Source of the DNA: Streptomyces sp. NRRL S-118
Lineage (GTDB): Bacteria > Actinomycetota > Actinomycetes > Streptomycetales > Streptomycetaceae
Length of the DNA stretch: 64,000 nt
Assembly: GCF_000716335.1 (NCBI RefSeq)
Contig: NZ_KL591008.1
Location: 117,090 to 181,089, forward strand
Direction of reading: 5' to 3'
In this document: positions 1-7,095 of the stretch, piece by piece
How positions within the stretch are numbered: position 1 is the first letter of the stretch
How the letters are laid out: every line of letters begins with the position of its first letter
Notes under the pieces: model-generated
Databases searched by the model: none
Told to the model about the DNA's origin: nothing
What the model saw: the letters and a program-made list of their open reading frames with translations, nothing else
Position numbers and translations under genes: made by a program

Positions 1-347
1 GGATGACGGAGGAGGAGGCGATGGCCGGTCTGGAGGCCCTGGACAGCTTCACCGCCCTCTCCCTCGATGCCGAGCTGCCCGGCACGGAGGACGGCTACAC
101 GCTGGTGGACGCGCTCGGCGGCCCCGACCCCGCGCTCGACGTCGTCGTCGACCGGGAGTCGGTCAAGCCGCGGCTGCGCACGCTTCCCGAGCGCGAGCAG
201 AAGATCCTCTACATGCGGTTCTTCCGCGACATGACGCAGAGCCGGATCGCCGAGGACCTCGGCATCTCCCAGATGCACGTGTCCCGGCTCATCAGCCGGT
301 GCTGCACACGGCTGCGGGAGGACATCATGCGGGACGTCGCCGCATAG
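1..347 (+). CDS. RNA polymerase sigma factor, SigB/SigF type (3' part only)
   Basis: C-terminal part of a group-3 stress/sporulation-type sigma factor; the gene starts upstream of the window. The visible segment holds the end of region 3 and all of sigma region 4: the helix LPEREQKILYMRFFRDMTQ, followed by the helix-turn-helix IAEDLGISQMHVSRLISR that reads the -35 box. Streptomyces has several such sigma factors (SigB, F, G, H and others), so the paralogue cannot be named from this fragment. The stop codon lies inside the 3' end of the convergent PAS/GAF gene (23 bp overlap). The two downstream sensory proteins would fit a stress-response neighbourhood, but a link is inference. Confidence 0.9.
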   Translation, partial: MTEEEAMAGLEALDSFTALSLDAELPGTEDGYTLVDALGGPDPALDVVVDRESVKPRLRTLPEREQKILYMRFFRDMTQSRIAEDLGISQMHVSRLISRCCTRLREDIMRDVAA

Positions 348-1581
348 CCAGCGCGACATGGTGGGCCATCACGTCCGCCGCCTGCGCCTCGGCCATCGAG
401 AAGGCGCGCCTCGCCCCCGTACGGAACAGCGTCAGCACGCCCAGCGCCCCGCTGCCGCCTCCACCGGCCGGCAGCGGCGGCAGCGGCAGACACAGCAGGG
501 AACTGACCCCGGCGCGGGCCAGTACGGCCGCACCCGACGAGTCCTCGCCGAAGGCGAGGATGTCCTCCGGGCGCACCTGGAGCGACGCGGATCCGCCCCG
601 GACCACCTCGACCACCAGGGGACAGCCCGCCGGGTCCTGCTCCCGGACCGCCTTCGACAGCGGCTCCCCGCCGTTCGCGCCACTGCGCGCGTCCTCCTCC
701 TGGGGGCCCAGGACGACCGCGCGGCGCAGCGGCGGCATTCCGCCCGGCCCGCCCGGCCCGTCCGGTCCGGCGGGAGCCCCGGCCGGCGCCTCGCCGTCCG
801 CGTCGGCCGTGTCGAGGACCACCCAGTCGGCGAACCGGCCGTGCAGGACCCGCCCGGCCGCCTCGGCGACCGCGTCGCGGTCCCCCGCGGGACAGGCCAG
901 CAGTGCGCTCGCCATGGCGTCGACCAGGTCCAGCGTCTCGGCGCGCTGCGTGGTCTCCGCCAGGTCCGGCGGCACCAGCCGCCGCCCCACGGCGCCCGCC
1001 CGTGCCCCGGGGGGCGGCGAGGCCGTCCCCGCCATCCCCGGCTGGAGCACCACCACGACCGTCGGCTGCGGTTCGCCCGGCAGGGGAAGCGACACCAGCG
1101 TTGCCCGCACCGGCTCGTGCGGCCGCTGCTGGAGGCGCAGGCTCAGACTGCGGCCGCCCTCCCCGCGGGCGGTGGCCGCGGCCTGGGAACGGAAGGGCGC
1201 CCGGTCGCCGGAGACGAGCAGCCCGGCGAGCGGCCGGCCCGTGGCGTAACCGGCCCGCACCCCGGTCAGGCCGGTGGCGGCGAAGTTCATCCGGCGCACC
1301 ACCGTGTCCCGGTCGACCAGCACCACCGGCAGGGGCATCCGCTGGAACAGCGTCTTCAGCAGCTGCCGCTCCCGCCGGTCCGCCGGGGTGCCGTCCGGTG
1401 CGCGTGCCGCCAGCCGCTCGTAGCGCGGCCACAGCGACTCCGCGGCATGCTGGAGTTCGAAGAGGGCGGCGTCCAGGACGCCCTGCTGCTCCTCGGCCGG
1501 CAGGGCCCGCGCGGTGCGGAGCTCACCGACCCGGCGCACAAAGTCCGCGAGGTCCTCGCCGAACGCGTCGGTCTCCGTCAT
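325..1581 (-). CDS. PAS- and GAF-domain sensory protein
   Basis: 418-residue cytosolic protein starting at the ATG at 1581. A short helical N-terminus is followed by a PAS domain (roughly residues 70-185; typical start MPLPVVLVDRDTVVRRMN) and a GAF-like domain (roughly 235-410) interrupted by a Gly/Pro/Asp-rich loop. No kinase, phosphatase (PP2C/SpoIIE), GGDEF or DNA-binding domain is present, so it probably senses a ligand or redox state and passes this on by protein contact. It faces the ANTAR gene divergently (90 bp between starts) and overlaps the end of the sigma-factor gene, which suggests one regulatory group. The ligand is unknown. Confidence 0.8.
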   Translation of the reverse strand: MTETDAFGEDLADFVRRVGELRTARALPAEEQQGVLDAALFELQHAAESLWPRYERLAARAPDGTPADRRERQLLKTLFQRMPLPVVLVDRDTVVRRMNFAATGLTGVRAGYATGRPLAGLLVSGDRAPFRSQAAATARGEGGRSLSLRLQQRPHEPVRATLVSLPLPGEPQPTVVVVLQPGMAGTASPPPGARAGAVGRRLVPPDLAETTQRAETLDLVDAMASALLACPAGDRDAVAEAAGRVLHGRFADWVVLDTADADGEAPAGAPAGPDGPGGPGGMPPLRRAVVLGPQEEDARSGANGGEPLSKAVREQDPAGCPLVVEVVRGGSASLQVRPEDILAFGEDSSGAAVLARAGVSSLLCLPLPPLPAGGGGSGALGVLTLFRTGARRAFSMAEAQAADVMAHHVALAMRRRPA

Positions 1582-1671
1582 AGGAGCACCGTAACGGCAC
1601 AGCGGGCCGGGACGAGCGGTCGTTTCGTGCCGTCGGCGCGGGGCAACCGGACGGCGGAAGGAGAGGTGTCG

Positions 1672-2412
1672 ATGCTTCCCGAGCGCGCGTACGAAGGGCC
1701 CGAACCGGCCTCGACCGTCCGCAGATTGCAGAAGCTCACCGAACAGTGCGTACGTTCCCTCCCCGCGTGCTGCGGCGCGGTCGCCACCCTGAGCGGTGGC
1801 GAGGCCGAACGCCGCGCCAGCGCCACCCATCCGGACCTGGCGGCCCTCGTGTCGGTCCAGCTCGACGCCGGCGACGGTCCGATCCCCACCGCGCTCGACA
1901 CCGGGCGGCCCGTCGACGCCGAGGACCTCCTCACCGAGGAGCGATGGCCCGACTACCGCGCGATGGCCCTCGGCTCCGGCGTGCGCGCCAGCGTCACCCT
2001 CCCCTTCCACCGGGCGGGCATCGACATCACCCTCAACCTGTACGCCTTCCGGCCCGGCTCCCTGGAGGACGCCGTGCACGGCCCGGCCGTCGTCCTCGGC
2101 GAGGAGATCACCGCGGGCCTCGCCCGCGACCGCCGCTACCGCGCCGCCCTCACCGAGGTCGGCCAGCTGTCCACCGCCCTGCGCTCACGCCCGGTCATCG
2201 ACCAGGCGGGCGGCATCGTGATGCACGTGCTCGGCTGCGGCGCCGACGAGGCGCACGGTGTGCTGCGCCGCATCTCACAGCTCACCAACCGCAGGCTCGC
2301 GGACGTGGCGAGCGGTGTCGTCCGCAGCCGGGGGCGCGATCTGGAGAAGGAACTGGCCCGGCTGGCCGCGCTCCGCCCGCGACCGTCGGCACGGAGCGGC
2401 GGCACGACATGA
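1672..2412 (+). CDS. GAF-ANTAR domain RNA-binding antiterminator
   Basis: 246-residue protein. The N-terminal ~150 residues form a GAF-like sensor; the C-terminal ~70 residues are an ANTAR domain, recognisable from LRSRPVIDQAGGIVMHVLGC followed by the helical A/L pattern DEAHGVLRRISQLTNRRLADVA. ANTAR domains bind tandem RNA hexaloop hairpins and prevent transcription termination. The ATG at 1672 has a GGAGAGG-type ribosome site 5-10 bases upstream. It is divergent from the PAS/GAF gene. The RNA target is unknown. Confidence 0.88.
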   Translation: MLPERAYEGPEPASTVRRLQKLTEQCVRSLPACCGAVATLSGGEAERRASATHPDLAALVSVQLDAGDGPIPTALDTGRPVDAEDLLTEERWPDYRAMALGSGVRASVTLPFHRAGIDITLNLYAFRPGSLEDAVHGPAVVLGEEITAGLARDRRYRAALTEVGQLSTALRSRPVIDQAGGIVMHVLGCGADEAHGVLRRISQLTNRRLADVASGVVRSRGRDLEKELARLAALRPRPSARSGGTT

Positions 2413-2478
2413 ACGTCCGTATAAAGGGCTGTGGGGACGGGCAGGGTCCCCCGAAGCACGAGCGGCGGAGGTGACGGC

Positions 2479-3867
2479 ATGCGGGAACCGGCCCCGTCCC
2501 ACCGACAGGACCACCGCGGCCCTGCCGGCCACTCCGGTCACCCCGGCCACTCCGGTCACCCCGGCCATGCCGGTGACCTAGGCCACTCCAGCCACTCCGG
2601 TCATGCTGGTCCCCCCGGTCACGCCGACCACGGCGACCACGGCGACCACGAGCTGCCCGTAGGGCGCGGGCCCGTACGGTACGCGCCGGGCGCGCCCGAG
2701 GCGGGGCTGCCGGTGCTGCCCGAGCTCGCCGCCGTCCTCGCGGACGCCGCCCTCCGCGCCGGGCCCGAACCACCCGGCGGCGGCGCCGTCCTGCGGGACG
2801 CGGCCTGCGGCTACTGGTGGCGGCGCGGGCTGCGCTGCCACCCCGAGGACCTGGCCGCCGCCCCCGGCGCCTCCTCGCTGCTCGCCGCGGTGATCGCCGC
2901 GCACGGCGGCGACGTCCTGCTGCCCCGGCCCTGCCCCGCCGGATGGGCCCCGCAGGCGCGGCTCCTGGGCCGCCCCGCCTACCACGTGCCGACCCCCGCC
3001 GAATGCGGCGGCGTGCCCGATCCGTACGCCCTCCTGGAGACCGTACGGCGGGTCCGTGCCGAAGGCGGCCACCCGGCGCTGCTGCTGCTCTCCGTCGCCG
3101 ACGACCCGACGGCCACCGTCCCGCCGCCCGAACTCGTCCGCGAGACGTGCGAGGCGGCCGTCGCCGAGGGCCTGCACATCGTCAGCGACGAGACCTGGCG
3201 GGACACGCTGCACCAGCCGCACGACACCGTGCTCGTCAGCCCCGCCGAGATGTGCCCCGACGACGTCACCGTCCTGTGCGACCTCGCCGGCTCCCTCCTC
3301 CCACCGGCCTGGCCCGCCGCTGTCGCCCGCTTCCCGCCCACCGCGGCCGGCGCCGCCCGCCGCGCCCGTGCCCTGGACCTGCTCACCGCGCTCGGGGCGC
3401 ACGTGGCGGGGCCCGTCGCGCAGGCCGCCGCCCACGCGCTGGACGAGCCGGAGCCGGTCACCGCCCGCGCGGCCGCCGCTGCCGCCCTCCACGCGCGCGT
3501 GGCCGCCGCCGCGCACCGGGCCGTCCTGGCCGCCGGCGCCCTCGCCCTGCCGCCCGCGGCGGGACGTCACCTCTACGTCGACCTCGGGCCCCTGCGCGGC
3601 CCCCTCGCCGAGCGGGGCGTCACCGACTCCATGGAATTGGAGGAGTACCTCTCCACCCGGCTCGGCGCGCCCGCGCCGGGCGGACACCGGTTCGGCGACG
3701 AACTCGGCGCCCTGCGCGTACGGCTCGCGACCGGGCCCCTGCTCGGCGCCGGACCCGACGAGCGCACGGAGTCGCTCACCGCGGAGCGCCCGCTGGAACT
3801 CCCGCACATCGCACGGGCGTTGCAGGCCTTCGGATCCGCTTTTCAAGAACTCCAAGAACCACGGTGA
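2479..3867 (+). CDS. Aminotransferase class I/II-fold protein without any lysine; His/Gly-rich N-terminus
   Basis: 462 residues. From about residue 60 on it follows the fold-type I PLP aminotransferase pattern: HIVSDETWRDTLHQP (SDETW at 236-240) matches the conserved Asp that pairs with the PLP ring nitrogen. However, the segment that should hold the PLP-binding lysine reads DLAGSLLPPAWPAAVARFP, with Gly271 where Lys is expected, and no lysine occurs anywhere in the protein. A Schiff base is therefore impossible, so it is a pseudoenzyme or works without PLP. Residues 17-57 contain 12 histidines in Gly/Ser/Pro repeats and could bind metal. The ATG at 2479 is preceded by GGAGG. The next gene, an MBL-fold hydrolase, follows 13 bp later, so they are probably co-transcribed. 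Confidence 0.8.
   Translation: MREPAPSHRQDHRGPAGHSGHPGHSGHPGHAGDLGHSSHSGHAGPPGHADHGDHGDHELPVGRGPVRYAPGAPEAGLPVLPELAAVLADAALRAGPEPPGGGAVLRDAACGYWWRRGLRCHPEDLAAAPGASSLLAAVIAAHGGDVLLPRPCPAGWAPQARLLGRPAYHVPTPAECGGVPDPYALLETVRRVRAEGGHPALLLLSVADDPTATVPPPELVRETCEAAVAEGLHIVSDETWRDTLHQPHDTVLVSPAEMCPDDVTVLCDLAGSLLPPAWPAAVARFPPTAAGAARRARALDLLTALGAHVAGPVAQAAAHALDEPEPVTARAAAAAALHARVAAAAHRAVLAAGALALPPAAGRHLYVDLGPLRGPLAERGVTDSMELEEYLSTRLGAPAPGGHRFGDELGALRVRLATGPLLGAGPDERTESLTAERPLELPHIARALQAFGSAFQELQEPR
2527..2649 (+). repeat. In-frame Gly-His tract repeat
   Basis: Degenerate short tandem repeat (GGYCACTCCGG / GGYCACCCCGG-like units) encoding residues 17-57 of the aminotransferase-like protein: GHSGHPGHSGHPGHAG, then further GH, DH and GD units. 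Twelve of 41 residues are His. Histidine tracts of this kind commonly bind Zn or Ni; here that is inference only. Confidence 0.7.
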
Positions 3868-3880
3868 ACGGAGTGCGCAG

Positions 3881-4993
3881 ATGACGGAACGGACGTCACC
3901 CGCCGGATGGACGGCATCCTCCACCGGGCGGACCGCCGCGGACACCTCCCCCGCGGGGAGCCCGCGAACCTCCACCGCCCCCGCGGGCGCCACCGCCGCG
4001 ACGGTCTCCACCGGCCCCGCCGGGCCCGCCTGCGGCGCCCCACGCCCCCTCGGCGAGGAGCGCGTCTGGCCCAGATCCTTCGCCGACCGGCTGACGGCTC
4101 CCCTGCCCGGCGTCCGGGCCTTCGCCCGCTTCGCCCGTGAGGGAGCCGTCCGCCCCGGCCCGGAAGGGCTGCGCGACATCCCGAACCTGCCGTTCGCCCC
4201 CGCCCCGCTGCCCGCCGCCGCCCCCGGCACCGTCGCCGTCACCTGGGCCGGCCACGCCAGCTGGGTCGTCCGGATCGGCGGGCTCACCGTCCTCACCGAC
4301 CCCGTCTGGTCCCGCCGCATCCTCGGCACCCCCGCCCGCATCACCCCCGTCGGCGTGCGCTGGGAGGACCTGCCGCCCGTCGACGCGGTCGTGATCAGCC
4401 ACAACCACTACGACCACCTCGACGCCCCCACGCTCAAACGACTGCCGCGCGACACCCCGGTCTTCGTGCCCGCCGGCCTGGCCCGCTGGTTCCGCCGCCG
4501 CGCGTTCACCCGCGTCACCGAGCTCGACTGGTGGGAGGCCGCCGAACTGGACGGCGTCCGCTTCGACTTCGTACCGTCGCACCACTGGTCCAAGCGCTCC
4601 CTCACCGACACCTGCCGCTCCCTGTGGGGCGGCTGGGTCCTCACCGACCCGCACGGCCTGCGCGTCTACTTCGCGGGGGACACCGGCTACGGCCACTGGT
4701 TCGGCGAAATCGGGCGCCGCCACCCCGGTATCGACCTCGCGCTGCTCCCCATCGGCGCGTACGACCCCCGCTGGTGGCTCCGCGACGTCCACACGGACCC
4801 CGAGGAAGCGGTCCGGGCATTCCAGGACCTCGGGGCGCACGCCATGGCCCCCATGCACTGGGCGACGTTCGTCCTGTCCTCCGAGCCGGTCATGGAGCCC
4901 CTGACCCGCCTCCATGCCGCCTGGGAGGCCGCGGGCCTGCCCCGCGACCGCCTCTGGGACCTGCCGGTGGGCGCGTCGCGCACCTTTTCCTAG
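3881..4993 (+). CDS. MBL-fold metal-dependent hydrolase (NAPE-PLD/UlaG-like)
   Basis: 370 residues. A Ser/Thr/Pro/Ala-rich, probably disordered, stretch covers residues 1-60. The metallo-beta-lactamase fold follows: VTWAGHASWVVR, then the di-metal motif HNHYDHLD (174-181), a PSHHWSKR loop, AGDTGYG and a final PMHWATF histidine. This arrangement is typical of N-acyl-phosphatidylethanolamine phospholipase D-like and UlaG-like enzymes; the substrate cannot be read from sequence. It lies 13 bp after the lysine-free aminotransferase-like gene and is probably translated from the same message. The ATG at 3881 was chosen after a weak GGAG site. Confidence 0.88.
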   Translation: MTERTSPAGWTASSTGRTAADTSPAGSPRTSTAPAGATAATVSTGPAGPACGAPRPLGEERVWPRSFADRLTAPLPGVRAFARFAREGAVRPGPEGLRDIPNLPFAPAPLPAAAPGTVAVTWAGHASWVVRIGGLTVLTDPVWSRRILGTPARITPVGVRWEDLPPVDAVVISHNHYDHLDAPTLKRLPRDTPVFVPAGLARWFRRRAFTRVTELDWWEAAELDGVRFDFVPSHHWSKRSLTDTCRSLWGGWVLTDPHGLRVYFAGDTGYGHWFGEIGRRHPGIDLALLPIGAYDPRWWLRDVHTDPEEAVRAFQDLGAHAMAPMHWATFVLSSEPVMEPLTRLHAAWEAAGLPRDRLWDLPVGASRTFS

Positions 4994-5050
4994 GGGCCGT
5001 GTCCGGTTTCCCGGGGGCCGTGTCCGGCCGGGCGGCCCGCCCGCCGGGGT

Positions 5051-5671
5051 TCAGGCCGCGTGGCGGCGGCGCACCCGCCGCCACGCGCCCGGCACGGCGC
5101 TCATCAGCAGCGTCAGGGCGACCGCGGCCAGCACGCCCTGCCACGGCCGGGCGAACAGCGAACCGCCGAGGATGCCGATCAGCTGGTACGTCGCCGCCCA
5201 CGCCAGGCACGCCGGGAGATCACCGCGCAGGAAGCGGCCCAGGCGCATGTCGGAGAGCAGACACGCCAGCATCACCGGTATCCGGCCCGCCGGCACCAGC
5301 CGCGACAGCACCAGCACCGACACCCGGTGCGTGCGCAGCTTCTCCTGGGCCTGCTCCAGCCGGTCCGGCGCGGCGCGGTCGCGCAGCGCCGCCAGCCAGC
5401 GGGAGCCGTTCGCGGAGTGCACCCCCCGCCGCCCCAGCCAGTACAGGGCGGCGTCCCCGGTGAACGCCGCGCCCGCCGCCAGCACGAACACCGCGAGCAG
5501 CGCGAGCGGCGCCGTCTGATGGAAGGCCACCACCGCCGCCGAACTGACGATCGCCCCCGTCGGCAGCACCGGCACCAGCGCGCCCAGCGCCACCAGCAGG
5601 AACAGCGACGGGTACCCGACCGCCTGCTGGGTGGATTCGGGCGGCAGCCGCCCGACCACCTCACCGATCAC
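5051..5671 (-). CDS. DedA-family membrane protein (SNARE-associated Golgi/VTT domain)
   Basis: 206-residue polytopic membrane protein with a DedA-like core: a re-entrant loop with polar residues, GDAALYWLGRRGVHS, and LSRLVPAGRIPVMLACLLSDM in the second half, plus four or five hydrophobic segments. DedA proteins take part in flipping undecaprenyl phosphate or other lipids and in envelope homeostasis. The GTG start at 5671 lies inside the upstream gene (11 bp overlap with the MBL-fold gene at 5661), so translation is coupled. Confidence 0.87.
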   Translation of the reverse strand: MIGEVVGRLPPESTQQAVGYPSLFLLVALGALVPVLPTGAIVSSAAVVAFHQTAPLALLAVFVLAAGAAFTGDAALYWLGRRGVHSANGSRWLAALRDRAAPDRLEQAQEKLRTHRVSVLVLSRLVPAGRIPVMLACLLSDMRLGRFLRGDLPACLAWAATYQLIGILGGSLFARPWQGVLAAVALTLLMSAVPGAWRRVRRRHAA

Positions 5672-6437
5672 CGGACACCTCCGGCCGCACCCGCTCGCCG
5701 TGTCCGAGCCGGTGCACCACCACCCGGGGCGCGATCCGCGCCGCGTGCCGTACGAACTCGTCGCCCGGCGCGTGGAACTCGTGCGGCCGCACCGCGTCCA
5801 TCCCGACCGGCCAGTACGTGCCGTAGTGCACCGGCACGGCGGCGCGCGGCGCCAGCGCGGCGAGGACCTGCGCCGCGCGCCGCGCGTCCAGGTGCCCGTG
5901 GCCCAGGTACGGCCCCCAGCCCCCCACCGGGAGCAGGGCCAGCTCGACCTCGCCCACGGCGTCCGCCATCCCGTCGAACAGCCCCGTGTCACCGGCGAAG
6001 TAGGTGCGCGCCGTGCCGCGGACGACGTACCCCAGGGCGGGGGAGCGGTGCGGACCCCACGGCAGCCTGCGCCCGTCGTGCGCCGCCGGCACCGCACGGA
6101 CGACGACCCCGCCGATCTTCAGCTCGTCGCCGGGCGCGACCTCCGTGATCCGCAGCAGCCCGCCCAGCCGCCGCAGCCCCGCCACCGCGCGCAGGGCGCC
6201 GCGCGGCACGACCAGCCGCGTACCCGGCGCGAGTCGCGCCAGCGACGGCGGGTGCAGGTGGTCGGCGTGCAGGTGCGACACGAGCGCCACGTCCGCCCGC
6301 GCGGCCTCCGGCGGCGGCAGCGCCCCGCGCCTGCGCCGCAGATGCGCCAGGCGCGGCGCGAACAGCGGGTCGGTCAGCACCCGTACGCCGGAGTCCTCGA
6401 CCGTACAGGTGGCGTGACCCCACCAGGTGACCTCCAC
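5661..6437 (-). CDS. MBL-fold metallo-hydrolase (UlaG-like)
   Basis: 258 residues. It begins VEVTWWGHATCTVEDSGV and carries the metal motif HLHADHLHPP, then PAAHDGRRLPWGPH, FAGDTGLF and a late PVHYGTYWP histidine, the set expected of an UlaG/L-ascorbate-6-phosphate-lactonase-like Zn hydrolase. The substrate is unknown. GTG at 6437 is taken as start because the fold begins there; GTG at 6446 is possible, since the GGAGG lies only a few bases before it. The downstream DedA gene overlaps its end. Confidence 0.85.
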   Translation of the reverse strand: MEVTWWGHATCTVEDSGVRVLTDPLFAPRLAHLRRRRGALPPPEAARADVALVSHLHADHLHPPSLARLAPGTRLVVPRGALRAVAGLRRLGGLLRITEVAPGDELKIGGVVVRAVPAAHDGRRLPWGPHRSPALGYVVRGTARTYFAGDTGLFDGMADAVGEVELALLPVGGWGPYLGHGHLDARRAAQVLAALAPRAAVPVHYGTYWPVGMDAVRPHEFHAPGDEFVRHAARIAPRVVVHRLGHGERVRPEVSGDR

Positions 6438-6531
6438 GGCACACACCTTCCTCCCGCCCTCCTCCCGCTCTGCTCCTCCGAGCGTAGATGCGCGCCTCCT
6501 CGCGCGGAGGGGTTCGGAGTAGGGTCGGCCC

Positions 6532-6936
6532 ATGGACGACGTACGCGTGGCGGCGATCGCCAGCCTGACGCCGCTCGAGGAGCTCGACGCCGACCCGTTC
6601 CTGGTCGACACCCGCAGCCAGCACGCGATGTGCGAGCGGTGGGCGGCCGGCCAGGGCTATGTCGTCATCCGGGAGTTGCTCTTCTACGGGCTGCGGCCCG
6701 ACCACCGGATGCTCTGGGCGGACGTCGAGGCCGGCGCCGTCGACCTGTTCGTCGCCCCCAACCACCGCGTGCTGGAACGGGCCGTGACCTCGGCCCGCGA
6801 CTTCACCGCGGAATGCGAGCGCCGGGGCGTCCGGCTGGAGACCGCGGGCCTGGACGAGCCGGCCTACGACTCCGCGATGAAGGCCCACGTCCACCGCAGA
6901 CTCTCCATGCCGACGGCCGGATACGACGGCTGCTGA
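6532..6936 (+). CDS. Small protein resembling a serine-recombinase catalytic domain
   Basis: 134 residues. I know no function for it. The order of features matches the N-terminal resolvase/invertase domain: an early strand with a serine (RVAAIASLTP), a helix with Q-x-x-x-C-x-x-W-A (QHAMCERWAAGQGYVV), a GLRPDHRMLW stretch, VEAGAVDLFVAPNHRVLERA (a degenerate version of the resolvase D-x-L-x-R-x-x-R segment), and a final ECERRGVRLET. It lacks the DNA-binding C-terminal half, and part of the arginine pattern is altered. It may be a domesticated, non-catalytic relative. ATG at 6532, divergent from the MBL gene. Confidence 0.75.
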   Translation: MDDVRVAAIASLTPLEELDADPFLVDTRSQHAMCERWAAGQGYVVIRELLFYGLRPDHRMLWADVEAGAVDLFVAPNHRVLERAVTSARDFTAECERRGVRLETAGLDEPAYDSAMKAHVHRRLSMPTAGYDGC

Positions 6937-7095
6937 CCCCGTCCACTCGCTGCCCGCTCGCCGTCCGCGGGCCGTCGTGCGCCGTGCCGTCCGCGGGCCG
7001 CGACGACTGCGGCACATCCGCCCCGGACATGCCGCGGGTGTGTGCCACGCTGGATGCCGGGCTCGGGATCCGGAACGGGTGAAAGGCTGACGGTC

